Source of the DNA: Halomonas heilongjiangensis
GTDB lineage: Bacteria > Pseudomonadota > Gammaproteobacteria > Pseudomonadales > Halomonadaceae
Length of the DNA: 48,325 nucleotides
Assembly: GCF_002879645.1 (NCBI RefSeq)
Contig: NZ_PNRE01000031.1
Span: 1-48,325, forward strand
Direction: 5' to 3'
Shown piece after piece: positions 24,226 to 32,726 of the stretch (the first letter of the stretch is position 1; every line of letters begins with the position of its first letter). The position numbers and the translations under genes were made by a program. The notes beneath the pieces are model-generated. The model made no database searches and was not told the origin of the DNA. It saw only the letters and a list, made by a program, of their open reading frames with translations.

Positions 24226-26181
24226 ATGGCTGAGCCGGTGAGTTACCAGGACGCTGAGGCGTGCGTGGATCAGGTCATCGATCGGGTGGGCAAGAACATA
24301 GTGTTGGGGCTGCCGCTGGGGTTGGGTAAACCCCTGCGTTTTGTGAATGCCCTCTATGCCCGCACCCAGCGCGACCCGACGATCAAGCTGCATATCCTCA
24401 CCGCTCTCTCCTTGCTGGCACCGGCGGGCAGTTCCTCCCTGGAGCGGCGTTTCCTGGGGCCTTTTGTCGAGCGCCTGTACGGCGATATCCCCGAGCTGGC
24501 CTATGCCCGGGATGCCCAGGCCAACCGCCTGCCGGACAATGTCACGGTGTCGGAATTCTTTTTCCAGGCCGGCAACCTGAAAAACAATGCCGACCAGCAG
24601 CGCCGTTATATCTGCACCAACTACACCCACGCGCTGCGCGATTTAATGGCCCAGGGCATCAATGTGATCGGTCAGTTGGTGGCGCCCGATGAGCGGGGCG
24701 AGACGGTGAGCCTGAGCTGCAACCCGGACCTGACCCTGGATCTGTTGCCCCGGCTACGCGCGCAGCCCTATGCCACCGCTTGCGTTGCGGAAACCAATCA
24801 ACACCTGCCGTATATGGGTAATGACGCGGCCCTGGCGCGTACCGACTTCGACCTGCTGTTGGAAAACCCGGGTACCGACTACCCGTTGTTCAGCGCGCCC
24901 CAGACGCCCATCTCGCCGGAAGATCACCTGATCGGCTTCTACGCCAGCTGTTTGCTGAAGGATGCCGGCACGCTGCAAATCGGCATCGGTTCTCTGGGGG
25001 CGGCGCTGGTGCACAGCACCCTGTTGCGCCAGCGGGACAATGCCCGCTGGCAAGCGATTTACCGGTACCTGCAGGTGGCCCAGCGGTTTCCGGTGGCCGA
25101 GCAGTGGGGCGACGCCCAGCCCTTCAGCCAGGGGCTTTATGGCTGCAGCGAGATGATGGTGGATGGGTTTATCTACCTGATGGAAGGCGGAGTGCTCAAG
25201 CGCCGGGTCTTTGCGGACGCCGACTTTCAGGAAGCGATCAACCGGGGCGAGATCGACCCCGAGAGCAGCGACCACCCCAGCGCGGCCAAGGGTGTGGTGA
25301 TGCACGGCGGCTTTTATCTGGGGCCACGGCGTTTCTACGACAAGCTGCACGCGCTGTCCGACGCCGAGCGCGCGCGCATCAACATGACCAGCGTCAACTA
25401 CATCAATGATCTCTACGATCACTGCTTCGGAAAGCAACGGCTCAAGGTGGCCCAGCGCCAGCACGCGCGGTTTATCAACTCTGCCATGCTGTGCACGCTC
25501 GATGGGGCGGTGGTCTCCGACGGCCTGGAGGATGGCCGGGTGATCAGTGGTGTGGGCGGGCAGTACAATTTTGTCGCCATGGCCCACGAGCTGAGCGGGG
25601 CTCGCTCGGTCATTACCTTGCGCAGTACCCGCGAGAGCGGCGGCGAAACCCAGTCCAATATTCTGTTCAGCTATGGCCACTGCACCATACCCCGCCATCT
25701 GCGCGATATCGTGATCACCGAATACGGTATTGCCGATTTGCGCGGTCGGTCTGATGAGCAGGTATACCTGGCGTTGATCGCCATTGCCGATGCGCGTTTT
25801 CAGTCCGAGCTGCTGGCGCAGGCCAAGGACACCGGTAAAGTGGCCGCCGACTTCGAGAGTCCCGCGCACTGGCGGGACAATACCCCGCAGCGATTGGCGC
25901 AGCACTTTGAGCAGATGGGGGGTGAGCAGGTCTTTCCCCGTTTTCCGTTCGGCACCGACTTCACCGACGACGAGCTGACCCTGGGCAAGGCCCTCAAGCA
26001 GCTCAAGGCGCGCACCGCCACCCGGCGCGGCAAGCTGAAAGCCCTGCTCGGTACACTGGGCACAGGCCAAGCGAACGACGCTGAAAAGTCGCTGCTGGCC
26101 CGGCTCGAGCTGGATCGGCCCACCGGCTGGAACGAACACCTGGAGCGGCGGCTGGTGCTGCAGGCGCTGCGATCGAGCTAG
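24226..26181 (+). CDS. Acetyl-CoA hydrolase/transferase family protein
   Basis: Cytoplasmic CoA-transferase/hydrolase-family enzyme of 651 residues. The C-terminal domain is diagnostic: 'NSAMLCTLDGAVVSDGLEDG', 'GVGGQYNFVAMAHELSGARS', and especially 'VITEYGIADLRGRSDEQ', the motif of the acetyl-CoA hydrolase/transferase C-terminal family. The N-terminal half ('GKNIVLGLPLGLGKPLRFVN', 'LQIGIGSLGAALVHS') forms the other CoA-transferase domain. It is longer than the roughly 500-residue succinyl-CoA:acetate transferases and belongs to the larger subgroup common in marine gammaproteobacteria; the exact acyl-CoA is not predictable. The start at 24226 is supported by GGGGG upstream, but ATG 24211 is possible. 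It is divergent from the PAAR gene and convergent with the DadA-like gene. Confidence 0.88.
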   Translation: MAEPVSYQDAEACVDQVIDRVGKNIVLGLPLGLGKPLRFVNALYARTQRDPTIKLHILTALSLLAPAGSSSLERRFLGPFVERLYGDIPELAYARDAQANRLPDNVTVSEFFFQAGNLKNNADQQRRYICTNYTHALRDLMAQGINVIGQLVAPDERGETVSLSCNPDLTLDLLPRLRAQPYATACVAETNQHLPYMGNDAALARTDFDLLLENPGTDYPLFSAPQTPISPEDHLIGFYASCLLKDAGTLQIGIGSLGAALVHSTLLRQRDNARWQAIYRYLQVAQRFPVAEQWGDAQPFSQGLYGCSEMMVDGFIYLMEGGVLKRRVFADADFQEAINRGEIDPESSDHPSAAKGVVMHGGFYLGPRRFYDKLHALSDAERARINMTSVNYINDLYDHCFGKQRLKVAQRQHARFINSAMLCTLDGAVVSDGLEDGRVISGVGGQYNFVAMAHELSGARSVITLRSTRESGGETQSNILFSYGHCTIPRHLRDIVITEYGIADLRGRSDEQVYLALIAIADARFQSELLAQAKDTGKVAADFESPAHWRDNTPQRLAQHFEQMGGEQVFPRFPFGTDFTDDELTLGKALKQLKARTATRRGKLKALLGTLGTGQANDAEKSLLARLELDRPTGWNEHLERRLVLQALRSS

Positions 26182-26202
26182 CGGGTCAAGCGAGGTAGCG
26201 TT

Positions 26203-27444
26203 TCAGAAGCGATCGACGCGGAACGGGGCCATATCCACCGCGGGTTCTTCGCCATCCATCATCTGGGCGAGCAGCTCACCGGTGGCCGGGCCCAGGGTGA
26301 AGCCCTGATGGCCGTGGCCGAAGGCGAGCCACAGCCCCGCCTTGTCGGGGGCCGGACCGATCACCGGCTTCATGTCAGGCAGGCAGGGCCGGGCCCCCTT
26401 CCAGGGCTGGCCGTCACGACGCTTGCCCAGCGGGAACAGCTTGCGTGCCACCTTTTCGGCGGCGGCCAGTTGCTTGTACTGGGGCGGCGAGTCCAGGTCG
26501 GCAAGCTCGGCGCCGGTGGTCAGGCGAATCCCGGCGCGCATCGGCTCGAGCAGGAACCCCTTCTCGGCGTCCATCACCCAGTGGTTGAGCTTGGCTCCCT
26601 CTTCCGCGGAGTAGTGCATATGGTAGCCGCGCTTCACGAACAGCGGGATTTTCATGCCCAGCCTCGCCAGTAGTTCTCCGGCCCAGGGCCCCAAGGCCAC
26701 CACCACCTGCTCTGCCTCCAGGGCCCCCTCGCTGGTCTTGACCCGCCAGCCGCCCTCTACCTGGAGCACGTCCTCGACGCTGGCCTGCATCACACGGCCG
26801 CCCTGTTCAGCAAAGCTGCGGGCGTAGGCCTGCACCAGGCCGCCCGGGTCCGAGACCATCCAGGGCTGCGTCCAGTAGATCGCCCCGATCAGCCCCTTGC
26901 CCAGATGCGGCTCCTTGGCGTAGAGCGCCTCGGCGTCCAGCACCTCATACTCGACCCCGAAGCGCTCGTGGTTCTCCCTGGCCGTTTCCTGGCGCTCCTC
27001 AAACTCCTTACGGGTGCGGTAAAGCTCCAGCCAGCCACCCTTGCGCACCAGCGCCTCGGCGCCGGCGGCCTCGATCATCGGCGCGTGGGCATCCTGGCAG
27101 CGCATGATCAGCGACGCCCACTCGTTTACGATGCGCGCGTAGCGCTTACCACTCGAGTTCAGCCAGTAGTTCAGCAGCGGGCCCGCCGCGTTCATCATGC
27201 CGGTGGGGCGGTAGCGGATATCCACCTTGCGGTTGGGCAGCACCCGCAGCAGGGTGCCGATATCACGGGGAAAGGCGTAGGGGCGTACCGCCTCGCGCTG
27301 GATGATGCCGGCATTGCCGAAGGAGGTCTCGAGCCCCGGCTCGCGGCGGTCCACCAGCGTGACGTCATGACCGCGACGCACCAGATGCCAGGCCACCGAT
27401 ACGCCGACCATGCCGGCACCAAGAACGATGATATTGCGGGCCAT
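26203..27444 (-). CDS. D-amino-acid dehydrogenase-like FAD oxidoreductase
   Basis: Flavoprotein of 413 residues of the DadA/glycine-oxidase class. The Rossmann FAD motif stands at the start ('NIIVLGAGMVGVSVAWHLVR') with the acidic ribose-binding 'VTLVDRREPG' and 'ETSFGNAGII', both typical of DadA. The C-terminal FAD contact is 'LAFGHGHQGFTLGPATG'. It probably oxidises a D-amino acid or similar amine to a 2-oxo acid and passes electrons to the respiratory chain. The start at 27444 has GGGAG upstream and places the FAD motif at residue 3, as in relatives. It stands alone; an AT-rich promoter region lies at 27445-27627. Substrate specificity cannot be read from sequence. Confidence 0.88.
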   Translation of the reverse strand: MARNIIVLGAGMVGVSVAWHLVRRGHDVTLVDRREPGLETSFGNAGIIQREAVRPYAFPRDIGTLLRVLPNRKVDIRYRPTGMMNAAGPLLNYWLNSSGKRYARIVNEWASLIMRCQDAHAPMIEAAGAEALVRKGGWLELYRTRKEFEERQETARENHERFGVEYEVLDAEALYAKEPHLGKGLIGAIYWTQPWMVSDPGGLVQAYARSFAEQGGRVMQASVEDVLQVEGGWRVKTSEGALEAEQVVVALGPWAGELLARLGMKIPLFVKRGYHMHYSAEEGAKLNHWVMDAEKGFLLEPMRAGIRLTTGAELADLDSPPQYKQLAAAEKVARKLFPLGKRRDGQPWKGARPCLPDMKPVIGPAPDKAGLWLAFGHGHQGFTLGPATGELLAQMMDGEEPAVDMAPFRVDRF

Positions 27445-27627
27445 GAAGGACTCCCTGCCGGTGGATACAAAAAGCTCCGCCGCGGGGCAGAGCCTGTCAT
27501 GCACGGAGTTTAGCAGCACTTCCTAGAAAATCGGTTATGCGCTGATAATTAAGATGATGTATCTGTGTTTAAGTTAAAAGACAGGATTTCCATTCAAAAA
27601 ATCAAGAATAGTTAGAAAATTGGCGCG

Positions 27628-27804
27628 TCAGTCGCGTGTGGTCTTCTTCAAGCGCTCCTCGGCGCGCTTCACCGTTTTCATCTTCTCGGGCCGCTTCATG
27701 GCTTTCCAATGGCGTATCTCTTCCACGGTGCGGCCGCAGCCGGTGCACAGGCCTCCTGACAGTTGGCAAACGGAGACACACGGGCTTTCGATCTTCTTCG
27801 CCAT
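27628..27804 (-). CDS. DUF1289 family protein (Cys-rich, 58 aa)
   Basis: Small protein MAKKIESPCVSVCQL followed by 'GGLCTGCGRTVEEIRHWKAM', the DUF1289 signature with four cysteines in the pattern CxxxC...CxxC that probably bind a metal or iron-sulfur cluster. The tail is strongly basic ('KRPEKMKTVKRAEERLKK'). The ATG follows immediately after the TGA of the upstream gene, so the two form an operon and translation may re-initiate. The role of the family is unknown; it is widespread in proteobacteria. Confidence 0.9.
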   Translation of the reverse strand: MAKKIESPCVSVCQLSGGLCTGCGRTVEEIRHWKAMKRPEKMKTVKRAEERLKKTTRD

Positions 27805-28170
27805 TCAATGCCTCGTTGGCTTGGTGCGTAGCCGACGCTGCCAGTCGCCGCCGTGTTCCCGCTGGCACGCTTCTTCGCTGTCGAAATCGAGATGCCGCGA
27901 GACGTCGCCGACATCGAGGCCGGCCTCCGCCAGTGCCTCGGCGGTCAGGTCGGCGATGCAGCGTCGGGCATCGCCCTTGAGCGCATTCGCCAGGTTGGGG
28001 TGGGTATCGAACACCCAAGTCACCACCAGGCTCTCGGGAAAGCGCTGGTAATCGACCTCGTGTGTCAGCCAGCAAAAGCCGGGCAGTACGGGCTTGGCCT
28101 GCTCGCAGGCGTGGGTCAACGAAGTGGTCAGTCGTCGCTCCATCTTGCCGCGTTCACGCTTGGCAATCAT
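27805..28170 (-). CDS. Conserved hypothetical protein upstream of DUF1289
   Basis: Soluble protein of 121 residues, 'MERRLTTSLTHACEQAKPV' with 'GFCWLTHEVDYQRFPESLVV' and 'TWVFDTHPNLANAL'. I recognise the type as a conserved gammaproteobacterial hypothetical often paired with a DUF1289 gene, but can name no function. No signal peptide or membrane segment. The start is uncertain: ATG 28170 has GGAGA only two bases ahead, whereas ATG 28143 lacks a ribosome site. The stop abuts the next gene's ATG. Confidence 0.7.
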   Translation of the reverse strand: MIAKRERGKMERRLTTSLTHACEQAKPVLPGFCWLTHEVDYQRFPESLVVTWVFDTHPNLANALKGDARRCIADLTAEALAEAGLDVGDVSRHLDFDSEEACQREHGGDWQRRLRTKPTRH

Positions 28171-28368
28171 TCATTCTCCAATATGTTCAGCCTGCCAAGG
28201 GAAGCAATCCCGCGAAGCCTCAATCGCCCCGAGGGCGATCCAGTGGGAGCACCGAAGCTGGCCCTGAACGGTTCCCCACCTTCGTCTATCGCCATCTGGA
28301 TGCGTCCTGGCGTGAATCGCAAGCACAAGATCTGAGGAAGTAACGCTCGGCACCACAGATCGTGCAGC

Positions 28369-28530
28369 TTACGGCAAAAACTGCCGAATCATCTCCTCCC
28401 GCTCCATCTCGAGCAGTTCCCCCACTATGGGAATGCCATCCACCTGGGCCATGGACGCACCGGAAACGATGCGATGCGGCCCGCCCTTGCAGGAGCAGGC
28501 CACCTTGTCGCCGATCTTCGCTAGATCCAT
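28369..28530 (-). pseudogene. Truncated PAAR gene copy
   Basis: 53 codons: 'MDLAKIGDKVACSCKGGPHR' through 'MAQVDGIPI' identical or nearly so to the PAAR protein encoded at 23076-23912, after which the sequence switches to unrelated 'VGELLEMEREEMIRQFLP' and stops. Only the first third of the PAAR domain remains, so it cannot form a tip. It is part of the duplicated block at 28427-28684. Confidence 0.8.
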
Positions 28531-28684
28531 GGGAGATTCCTTGCTCCATCGCGATGTGGCGAGTTTATGAGCGTTGTCTATGGCCGTGCCACCCGTTGGA
28601 GCGATCGCCACACATCTCTTACGCGTATGTAAGCGATTGCCCACACTGGCGCGATCGCAGGCGCAGGACCTGAGGGTCGGCCCC
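28427..28684 (-). repeat. Duplicated PAAR 5' segment, copy 2
   Basis: Same length and about 93% identity by eye to 23809-24066. The left boundary is sharp at ATGGGAATGCC; the right boundary coincides with the start of an inserted stretch (28685-28915), after which the similarity to the first locus resumes. Confidence 0.88.
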
Positions 28685-28926
28685 TGACGAATCCCCTCAT
28701 TTTGCTCGACGTTGATCGCTTGTTCGCCGAAAAAGGCGCCGAGGCTGCCCCTATGGGGTCAGACCCCAACCAAGTCACGAAGCCCATCATGGTGCGCCTT
28801 GCGAGCGGATTCGACGCCGCCGGGGTCTGACCCCATAGGGACCGGCAGCGCTGGCAGCCTGCCATCAATCCATGCCCAACATATTGATAATTCGAGAAAT
28901 ATTTCTGGGGATACCTCAGGGACGGC
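28685..28926. mobile_element. Candidate non-autonomous insertion with a perfect 19-bp inverted repeat
   Basis: About 230 bases absent from the matching place in the first copy (24066). It is bracketed by near-identical words, CTGAGGGTCGGCCCC at 28670-28684 and CTCAGGGACGGCCCC at 28915-28929. Inside, CCCTATGGGGTCAGACCCC (28749-28767) is repeated in inverted form at 28822-28840, perfect over 19 bases, with a 54-base loop; each arm itself contains the palindrome GGGGTCAGACCCC. No coding capacity is seen. This resembles a REP/MITE-type element mobilised by a transposase elsewhere. Confidence 0.6.
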
Positions 28927-29031
28927 CCCGATTCCGAGCGCCTCAATGCCATCCGCGGCGGATCGACGTAAACGCACCCTCGGGGCCCGGCCGACGGATC
29001 ACCACCCCGCGCCGGCTCATCCGCTTCAACG
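28917..29031. repeat. Intergenic repeat, copy 2
   Basis: Matches 24053-24175 with scattered differences and a few small gaps. Together with 28427-28684 it shows that a block of about 370 bases was duplicated and then split. Confidence 0.8.
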
Positions 29032-29141
29032 GCCTGATGGCCGTGTTGCTTTTCTCTGTGGCGGCAGTGATCCTTCATGAGCATGTTCATTTGCCGATCG
29101 TCACGGACATGACCCACTGAACGTCGCATGAGGAACGCGTT

Positions 29142-29756
29142 ATGCCGTTGGAACTCTGGCTCTCCTTCTGCCTGGCCTCGCTGTTGATCATCGTGTCCCC
29201 CGGCCCCGCCGTGGCGCTGCTGGTCGCCACCGGGGTCAACCGTGGGCGGCGGGCCGCCCTGGCCATGTTGCCCGGCTTCTTCGTGGGTGACCTGCTGGCC
29301 ATGACCCTGTCGTTCGCCGGGGTAGGCGCGCTCCTGATGAGCTCCGCCGAACTGTTCCAGGTACTGAAGTGGGTCGGGGCCGCCTATCTGCTCTACCTGG
29401 GCATCAGGATGTGGCGCGAGGCCGGTCGACTGGGCGATCTGGAGCCTACGGGCACGGACATCCGGCTCGGCACGGCCAAGGCGTTTCTCGTCACCGCGCT
29501 GAATCCCAAGAGCCTGGCCTTCTTCATGGCCTTCATGCCCCAGTTCGTGACACCGAACCAGCCCTTGTTGCCGCAGTTGGCCATCCTGTTCTCGACCTTC
29601 CTGGTCATCGGCGTGCTCAGCGATCTCGCCTACACCTACCTGGCCACCACCGGCGGCCAGCTGCTGAGCGCCCGGCTTCGCCGTATCCTGCACCGCACCG
29701 GAGCCGGCAGCCTGATCGGGGCCAGCGCCCTGGTCGCCGCCATGCGCCGACCCTGA
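29142..29756 (+). CDS. LysE-family amino-acid exporter
   Basis: Inner-membrane exporter of 204 residues with five to six hydrophobic segments. The family signature near the N-terminus, 'LLIIVSPGPAVALLVATGVN' followed by 'GRRAALAMLPGFFVGDL', is clear, as is 'FLVTALNPKSLAFFMAFMPQF', the second conserved motif of LysE/RhtB proteins. Substrate is probably an amino acid such as homoserine, threonine or lysine, but cannot be fixed. ATG 29142 with GAGGAACGCG upstream is a good start. It is monocistronic, just downstream of the repeat cluster. Confidence 0.92.
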   Translation: MPLELWLSFCLASLLIIVSPGPAVALLVATGVNRGRRAALAMLPGFFVGDLLAMTLSFAGVGALLMSSAELFQVLKWVGAAYLLYLGIRMWREAGRLGDLEPTGTDIRLGTAKAFLVTALNPKSLAFFMAFMPQFVTPNQPLLPQLAILFSTFLVIGVLSDLAYTYLATTGGQLLSARLRRILHRTGAGSLIGASALVAAMRRP

Positions 29757-29881
29757 GGGGCCTGGACGAGAGATAGCCGCTTAGGTGCCCTCGGCACTGG
29801 ATGCCTTGAAGGAGTGGCCATCACCCCATGAGGTCTGCATCAGACAGTACGATCGCAGCGCCGGCTCATTGAGGGACGCGG

Positions 29882-30880
29882 TTACAGCCGCACCAGCATC
29901 TTGCCGGTATTGGCGCCTTCGAACAGCGCAAGGAAGGCGTCCGGCGTGCGCTCCAGCCCCTCTTCAACGGTTTCCGTGTAGTCGATCTCGCCCCGGGCGA
30001 CCCGCGGGCCGACCTCTTCCAGGAAGCGCGGATAGTCGGCCCAGTGATCGAAGATGATGAAGCCCTGCATGCGCAGGCGCCGGATCAGCAGCATCGCGAG
30101 GTTGCTCGGCCCCGGTGCCGACTCCTCGGCGTTGTAGTGGGCGATCATCCCGCACACGGCGATACGGCCGCCGGTACGCAGGGTGTTGAGGGCCGCTTCC
30201 AGGCAGACGCCGCCGACGTTCTCGTAGTAGACATCGAAGCCTTCGGGGCAGGCGGCAGTGAGTGCTTCGGTGAGCTGTCGGGTATCACGATCGCGGTAGC
30301 TCACCGCCTTGATGCCGTGGGATTCCAGCCACTCGAGTTTCTCGGGTGCCCCGGCGATGCCCACCACGGTACCACCCCGGGCCTTGGCCAGTTGAACGGC
30401 CAGCGAGCCCACCGCGCCGCTGGCAGCGCTGACCAGCACGTTGTCGCCGTCGCGCATCTCGGCGATCCGGTTCAGCCCGGTCCAGGCGGTCATGCCCGGC
30501 ATGCCGAGCACGCCGAGGTAGGCCTGTTCGGGTACCTCGATGCTTGGCAGCGGCTCCACCTGGTCACCCGGAAGCTGGGCGATGTCTCGCCAGCCGGCCA
30601 TGTGCCGCACCTTGTCGCCCACGGCCAGGCGGGAGTCGCGGGACTCGATCACCTCGCCCACCGCGGCGCCTTCCAGCGGCTCGCCGATGACGAAGGGGTC
30701 GACGTAGGTCTTCACCCCGCTCATGCGCCCGCGCATGTAGGGGTCCACCGACAGCCAGGTGTTGCGGATGCGCACCTCGCCCTCGGCCAGGGCGGGAAGC
30801 TCGGTCTCGTGCAGCTCGAACAGCTCGCGGTTCGGCGTGCCCTGGGGAAAGTCGTGGATGGAGAAGTAGCGTGACTGCAT
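29882..30880 (-). CDS. MDR-family NADP-dependent oxidoreductase (CurA/YncB type)
   Basis: Zinc-free medium-chain reductase of 332 residues, likely reducing alkenals or enones with NADPH in the cytoplasm. Typical motifs are 'TWLSVDPYMRGRMS' (about 42-55), 'LGMPGMTAWTGLNRIAEM' and the nucleotide-binding 'VLVSAASGAVGSLAVQLAKA', then 'FDVYYENVGGVCLEAALNTL' and 'RIAVCGMIAHYN', all hallmarks of the prostaglandin-reductase/CurA group. A strong AAGGAG site precedes the ATG at 30880. It stands alone; related enzymes respond to electrophile stress, but no regulator is adjacent. Confidence 0.93.
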   Translation of the reverse strand: MQSRYFSIHDFPQGTPNRELFELHETELPALAEGEVRIRNTWLSVDPYMRGRMSGVKTYVDPFVIGEPLEGAAVGEVIESRDSRLAVGDKVRHMAGWRDIAQLPGDQVEPLPSIEVPEQAYLGVLGMPGMTAWTGLNRIAEMRDGDNVLVSAASGAVGSLAVQLAKARGGTVVGIAGAPEKLEWLESHGIKAVSYRDRDTRQLTEALTAACPEGFDVYYENVGGVCLEAALNTLRTGGRIAVCGMIAHYNAEESAPGPSNLAMLLIRRLRMQGFIIFDHWADYPRFLEEVGPRVARGEIDYTETVEEGLERTPDAFLALFEGANTGKMLVRL

Positions 30881-30896
30881 GGTGTTTCTCCTTCAT

Positions 30897-31200
30897 ATGA
30901 CGATGAACACGCCAGTTTAGGGCAGCGGAGAAAAGGGGGACAGGTCCTCATTGTTGCTGATCCTGTGGCACTGAATCTCGTCTGCCCGCTATGGTGTTGC
31001 TATTGATAGGACACAGGCTGGTAGGTGGCCGTATGGATCAGCGTATGAGCTTGATCACCTAAGGGGGGGATTTTCCCCATCGATGACCAGGGCAACACCT
31101 GGCTTGGTTGTGGTAATCAGGGGCAGTAGTGCTTGCAGTTTCGCTCTTGCGAGAGGCAAGGGCGGTAGGTTCGCATTCTGATACTTGGACAGGATAATAG
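30897..31200. other. Intergenic stretch without a recognised gene
   Basis: Roughly 300 bases between the MDR gene and the terminator of the phasin-like gene. It should hold the MDR promoter near its left end. The phrase AAAAGGGGGACAGGTCC at about 30932-30948 looks like debris of a RAYT/REP-type element. A short frame (MDQRMSLIT) at 31033 is too small to support. Confidence 0.4.
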
Positions 31201-31239
31201 TTTAAAAACCGCCACTTGCGGATCACACCGGGTGGCGGT
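31201..31239 (-). terminator. Rho-independent terminator of the phasin-like gene
   Basis: ACCGCCAC (31208-31215) pairs with GTGGCGGT (31232-31239); read leftward the stem is followed by TTTTTAAA. It lies about 55 bases after the stop codon of the leftward gene at 31293. Confidence 0.78.
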
Positions 31240-31292
31240 ATTGCCTTGAGGGCCTCCTCGGCCGCGATCGCCGCGGGAGGAGGTGGCTCCGT

Positions 31293-31592
31293 TCAGCTGC
31301 GCAGCTTGCGGACGTTGGATTGCGTCTTGGTGCTGTATGGCTTCAGCGCCGCCGCGGTGATTCGCGCGGGGTCGGCACCTTTGGCCGCCGCCACTGCTGC
31401 TCGCTCGGCCGCTGTGGCGTAAATCGTCGCCTTCTCCATCACCATGCCCATGGCTTCGGGGCCGGTCATGGCGCCGCTGGCCATCATCATGGTGCGACGG
31501 GCGATCACCTCAGCGGCAGAAAGCATCATCATGTTGTAGGAAGATGCGACCTTCATCCATGCGACCATCATGTCCATCGGGTTGTATTTCAT
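31293..31592 (-). CDS. Met/Ala-rich phasin-like small protein ('antifreeze' type)
   Basis: Protein of 99 residues, rich in methionine in its first half ('SSYNMMMLSAAEVIARRTMM') and in alanine in its second ('ATAAERAAVAAAKGADPARI'), predicted to be all-helical and amphipathic. It matches my memory of short halomonad and alphaproteobacterial proteins annotated 'antifreeze protein' or phasin-like, which probably coat polyhydroxyalkanoate granules or bind related surfaces; this is inference. No signal peptide. AGGAG stands upstream of the ATG. A terminator follows, so it is monocistronic. Confidence 0.7.
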   Translation of the reverse strand: MKYNPMDMMVAWMKVASSYNMMMLSAAEVIARRTMMMASGAMTGPEAMGMVMEKATIYATAAERAAVAAAKGADPARITAAALKPYSTKTQSNVRKLRS

Positions 31593-31945
31593 TTCGTCTG
31601 GTACTCCTCATTCCTTTTACCGTCGGCATGGTGCTTGTTCATGAACCCTGCTCCTGTGGATGGCGGATATCGCCGCCCGAACCTCGCCATGGAGTCATCG
31701 AGAAGCGGGGTTGGTTCAAGATAGCGTTGCCTGCGATCGGTGTCGGTGCGCTGACACACCCTCGGCATCCCGATGGCTTCCGTTATTGCCGATCAGGCGT
31801 TGCCAGTTCTTGGCCAGTGCGCCGACTTTCTGCAGTGATCGGTAAGCCCATCGGAATCCCGTCACACTTGTTACTCCCACCGTTCGGTCATCCGGCACTA
31901 CGTTTGTCCCATGACCTCGATATCTGACGGTGGGAGGGCAAGACG
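31593..31945. promoter_or_regulatory. Divergent intergenic region with leader inverted repeat before the DUF899 gene
   Basis: About 350 bases between divergent genes. CTCCCACCGT at 31874-31883 is inverted as ACGGTGGGAG at 31927-31936. The right arm contains the GGGAG ribosome site of the gene starting at 31946, so pairing of the two arms in the mRNA would hide it. No gene is supported here. Confidence 0.5.
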
Positions 31946-32725
31946 ATGACGACACACAAGACCGGAACACGCGAAGAGTGGCTGGCCGCCCGGCTCGAAC
32001 TGCTCAAGGCCGAGAAGGATCTCACGCGGCGCAGCGACGAACTGGCGCGGTGGCGGCAGGAGCTGCCGTGGGTGCGGGTCGACAAGAAATACCGGTTCGA
32101 GACCGATGAAGGGAGTGCCTCGCTGGCGGATCTCTTCCAAGGGCGTTCGCAGCTCCTCGTTTACCATTTCATGTTCGGACCCGACTACGAGGCGGGCTGT
32201 CCCTCCTGCTCATCGATCGCGGACGGCTTCAACGGCTTTGCGGTTCACCTGGCCAACCACGATGTGATGCTGTGGGCGGTGTCGCGGGCGCCACTCGAAA
32301 AGTTGCAGGCATACAAACGGCGATTGGGCTGGACCTTTCCCTGGGCATCCTCGCATGGCAGCGACTTCAACGGCGACTTCAATGTGTGGTTCTCCGAGCA
32401 GCAGCAGCGTGAGGGGGGCATCGAATACAACTACCAGCGCGAGCCGGTGGTGATTGAGTGGCGCGCGGGCCAGGAAGGCAGCGAGGGGGCGGAGGACCAG
32501 TTCGCCGCCATGTGTGGAACCGACGCGGCCACGTTCCAGCGCGATAGGCCGGGCATGAGCGCATTCGCGCTCGAGGACGGCGTCGTCTACCACGCCTATT
32601 CCACCTATGCGCGCGGACTGGACGGCCTGTGGGGCATGTACCAGTGGCTTGACCGCGCGCCCAGGGGGCGCAATGAGACGGCGGGCGTCTGGTGGCGCCG
32701 CCACGATGAGTACGACAAGCGCTGA
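31946..32725 (+). CDS. DUF899 family thioredoxin-like protein
   Basis: Cytoplasmic protein of 259 residues with the DUF899 layout: N-terminal 'EEWLAARLELLKAEKDLTRR' and 'LARWRQELPWVRVDKKYRFE', then 'LLVYHFMFGPDYEAGCPSCS', where the CPSC pair occupies the thioredoxin-like active-site position, and 'FPWASSHGSDFNGDFNVWF'. The C-terminal 'SAFALEDGVVYHAYSTYARG' and 'GMYQWLDRAPRGRNE' are equally typical. The family is thioredoxin-fold and presumed redox-active, but its substrate is unknown. The stop is one base from the LysR stop on the other strand. Its leader may form a hairpin that covers the ribosome site. Confidence 0.92.
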   Translation: MTTHKTGTREEWLAARLELLKAEKDLTRRSDELARWRQELPWVRVDKKYRFETDEGSASLADLFQGRSQLLVYHFMFGPDYEAGCPSCSSIADGFNGFAVHLANHDVMLWAVSRAPLEKLQAYKRRLGWTFPWASSHGSDFNGDFNVWFSEQQQREGGIEYNYQREPVVIEWRAGQEGSEGAEDQFAAMCGTDAATFQRDRPGMSAFALEDGVVYHAYSTYARGLDGLWGMYQWLDRAPRGRNETAGVWWRRHDEYDKR

Positions 32726-32726
32726 G

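Noticed and set aside
24754..26139. Long minus-strand frame opposite the acetyl-CoA hydrolase gene
   Set aside because: Same reasoning; the plus strand has all the family motifs.
28171..28368. Short frames on both strands between the DUF1289 pair and the PAAR remnant
   Set aside because: No start with a ribosome site, no recognisable family and no consistent codon pattern; probably non-coding debris.
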